NCBI RefSeq assembly: GCF_000147355.1
Contig: NC_014506.1
Coordinates: forward strand, 620,001-684,000
DNA: 64,000 bases
Direction: 5' to 3'
Origin: Sulfurimonas autotrophica DSM 16294
Lineage (GTDB): Bacteria > Campylobacterota > Campylobacteria > Campylobacterales > Sulfurimonadaceae
Part shown: positions 63,764-64,000 of the stretch, one piece after another
Position numbering within the stretch: the first letter of the stretch is position 1
Layout: the number at the start of each line of letters is the position of its first letter
Translations under genes and position numbers: made by a program
Notes under the pieces: model-generated
Seen by the model: the letters and a program-made list of their open reading frames with translations, nothing else
Databases searched by the model: none
What the model was told of the DNA's origin: nothing

Positions 63764-64000
63764 TGCAAAGGCACAAAAACAAGAAAATATTGTATCAATG
63801 TTTGATGATATCGCCCCTACATATGACACTGCAAACCGTGTAATGAGTATGGGTGTAGATATTTCATGGAGAAAAAAAGCTTGTGATTTGGCTTTTGACT
63901 ACTATGGGAAAGAGAATATAGAAAAAATCGTTGATGTTGCATGCGGTACCGGTGATATGATGGGTTATTGGAAAAAGCAGGCACAAAAAGCAGATTTACA
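63756..64000 (+). CDS. ubiE: UbiE/MenG methyltransferase (partial)
   Basis: C-methyltransferase of quinone synthesis, cut by the right edge after about 81 codons. It starts with ATG at 63756 inside the end of ribD. The N-terminal motif FDDIAPTYDTANRVMSMGVD and the SAM-binding VDVACGTGDM are present. In this phylum the product would be a menaquinone-type quinone, by established knowledge. Confidence 0.9.
   Translation, partial: MSNAKAQKQENIVSMFDDIAPTYDTANRVMSMGVDISWRKKACDLAFDYYGKENIEKIVDVACGTGDMMGYWKKQAQKADL

Overview
The window is AT-rich, densely coding bacterial chromosome from a free-living member of the Campylobacterota. It looks closest to Sulfurimonas or a relative; that genus-level reading is inference. 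The main support is gene content and order. gyrA-flgP-flgQ-flgR-asd (21365-27001) matches, from memory, the order Cj1027c-Cj1023c of Campylobacter jejuni. The block M23 peptidase-lpxC-tsaB-like-thrB-ylxR-infB-rbfA-rimP (55405-62753) is also Campylobacter-like. An HsrA/CosR-type response regulator lies at 50020-50691. No phage, insertion sequence, integron or CRISPR array was seen, and no gene-free stretch exceeds about 300 bases.

Layout. 1-6600: a c-di-GMP enzyme cut by the left edge, a SEC-C protein, the pta-ackA acetate operon and a cold-shock protein. 6800-13700: an orphan small protein, a phosphohexomutase, a small membrane protein, then a run pyrC-response regulator-kinase-exbB-exbD, then three exported or membrane proteins on the other strand. 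13770-16400: two tandem structured repeats, groESL with a strong promoter and candidate operator, and a tRNA cluster (Met, Asn, Asn). 16440-27000: sixA-like and DUF2905 genes, then a long minus-strand run gyrA-flgP-flgQ-flgR-asd-UPF0114-hemE-radical SAM-Na/Pi symporter. 27200-31050: ammonium uptake (amt, glnK, second amt) and a TonB-type protein. 31060-35020: a second Na/Pi symporter, an Nfu protein, a decayed flavin reductase gene, a TSUP exporter, a membrane methyltransferase-like protein, and tRNA-Glu and tRNA-Lys. 35168-43683: two lipoproteins and a complete Bat (MoxR-DUF58-vWA-TPR-BatD) cluster. 43680-50700: tyrA, bamA, ppx/gppA, ferredoxin and a kinase/regulator pair. 50790-64000: folB, plsY, nadA-nadC, flhB, a degenerate DHH-like protein, then the envelope and translation block ending in ribD and a partial ubiE.

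How the genes fit together: most are housekeeping (acetate activation or overflow, NAD, pyrimidine, riboflavin, heme, lipid A and phospholipid synthesis, translation initiation and ribosome maturation). Flagellar assembly is represented by flgP, flgQ, flgR and flhB. Nitrogen acquisition has two Amt channels around one P-II protein.

The most unusual signal is not a gene. The palindrome TTACATGTAA occurs 12 times perfectly in 64 kb, plus 7 near-perfect copies, on both gene orientations and in two codon frames. A base-composition estimate gives less than one expected copy. The second is a pair of ungapped 72-nt tandem repeats downstream of groEL whose stems differ by compensatory changes. Other points worth a look are an HsrA-type regulator with a complete phospho-receiver next to a kinase, a FlgR without a DNA-binding domain, and a perfect inverted repeat next to the groESL promoter.
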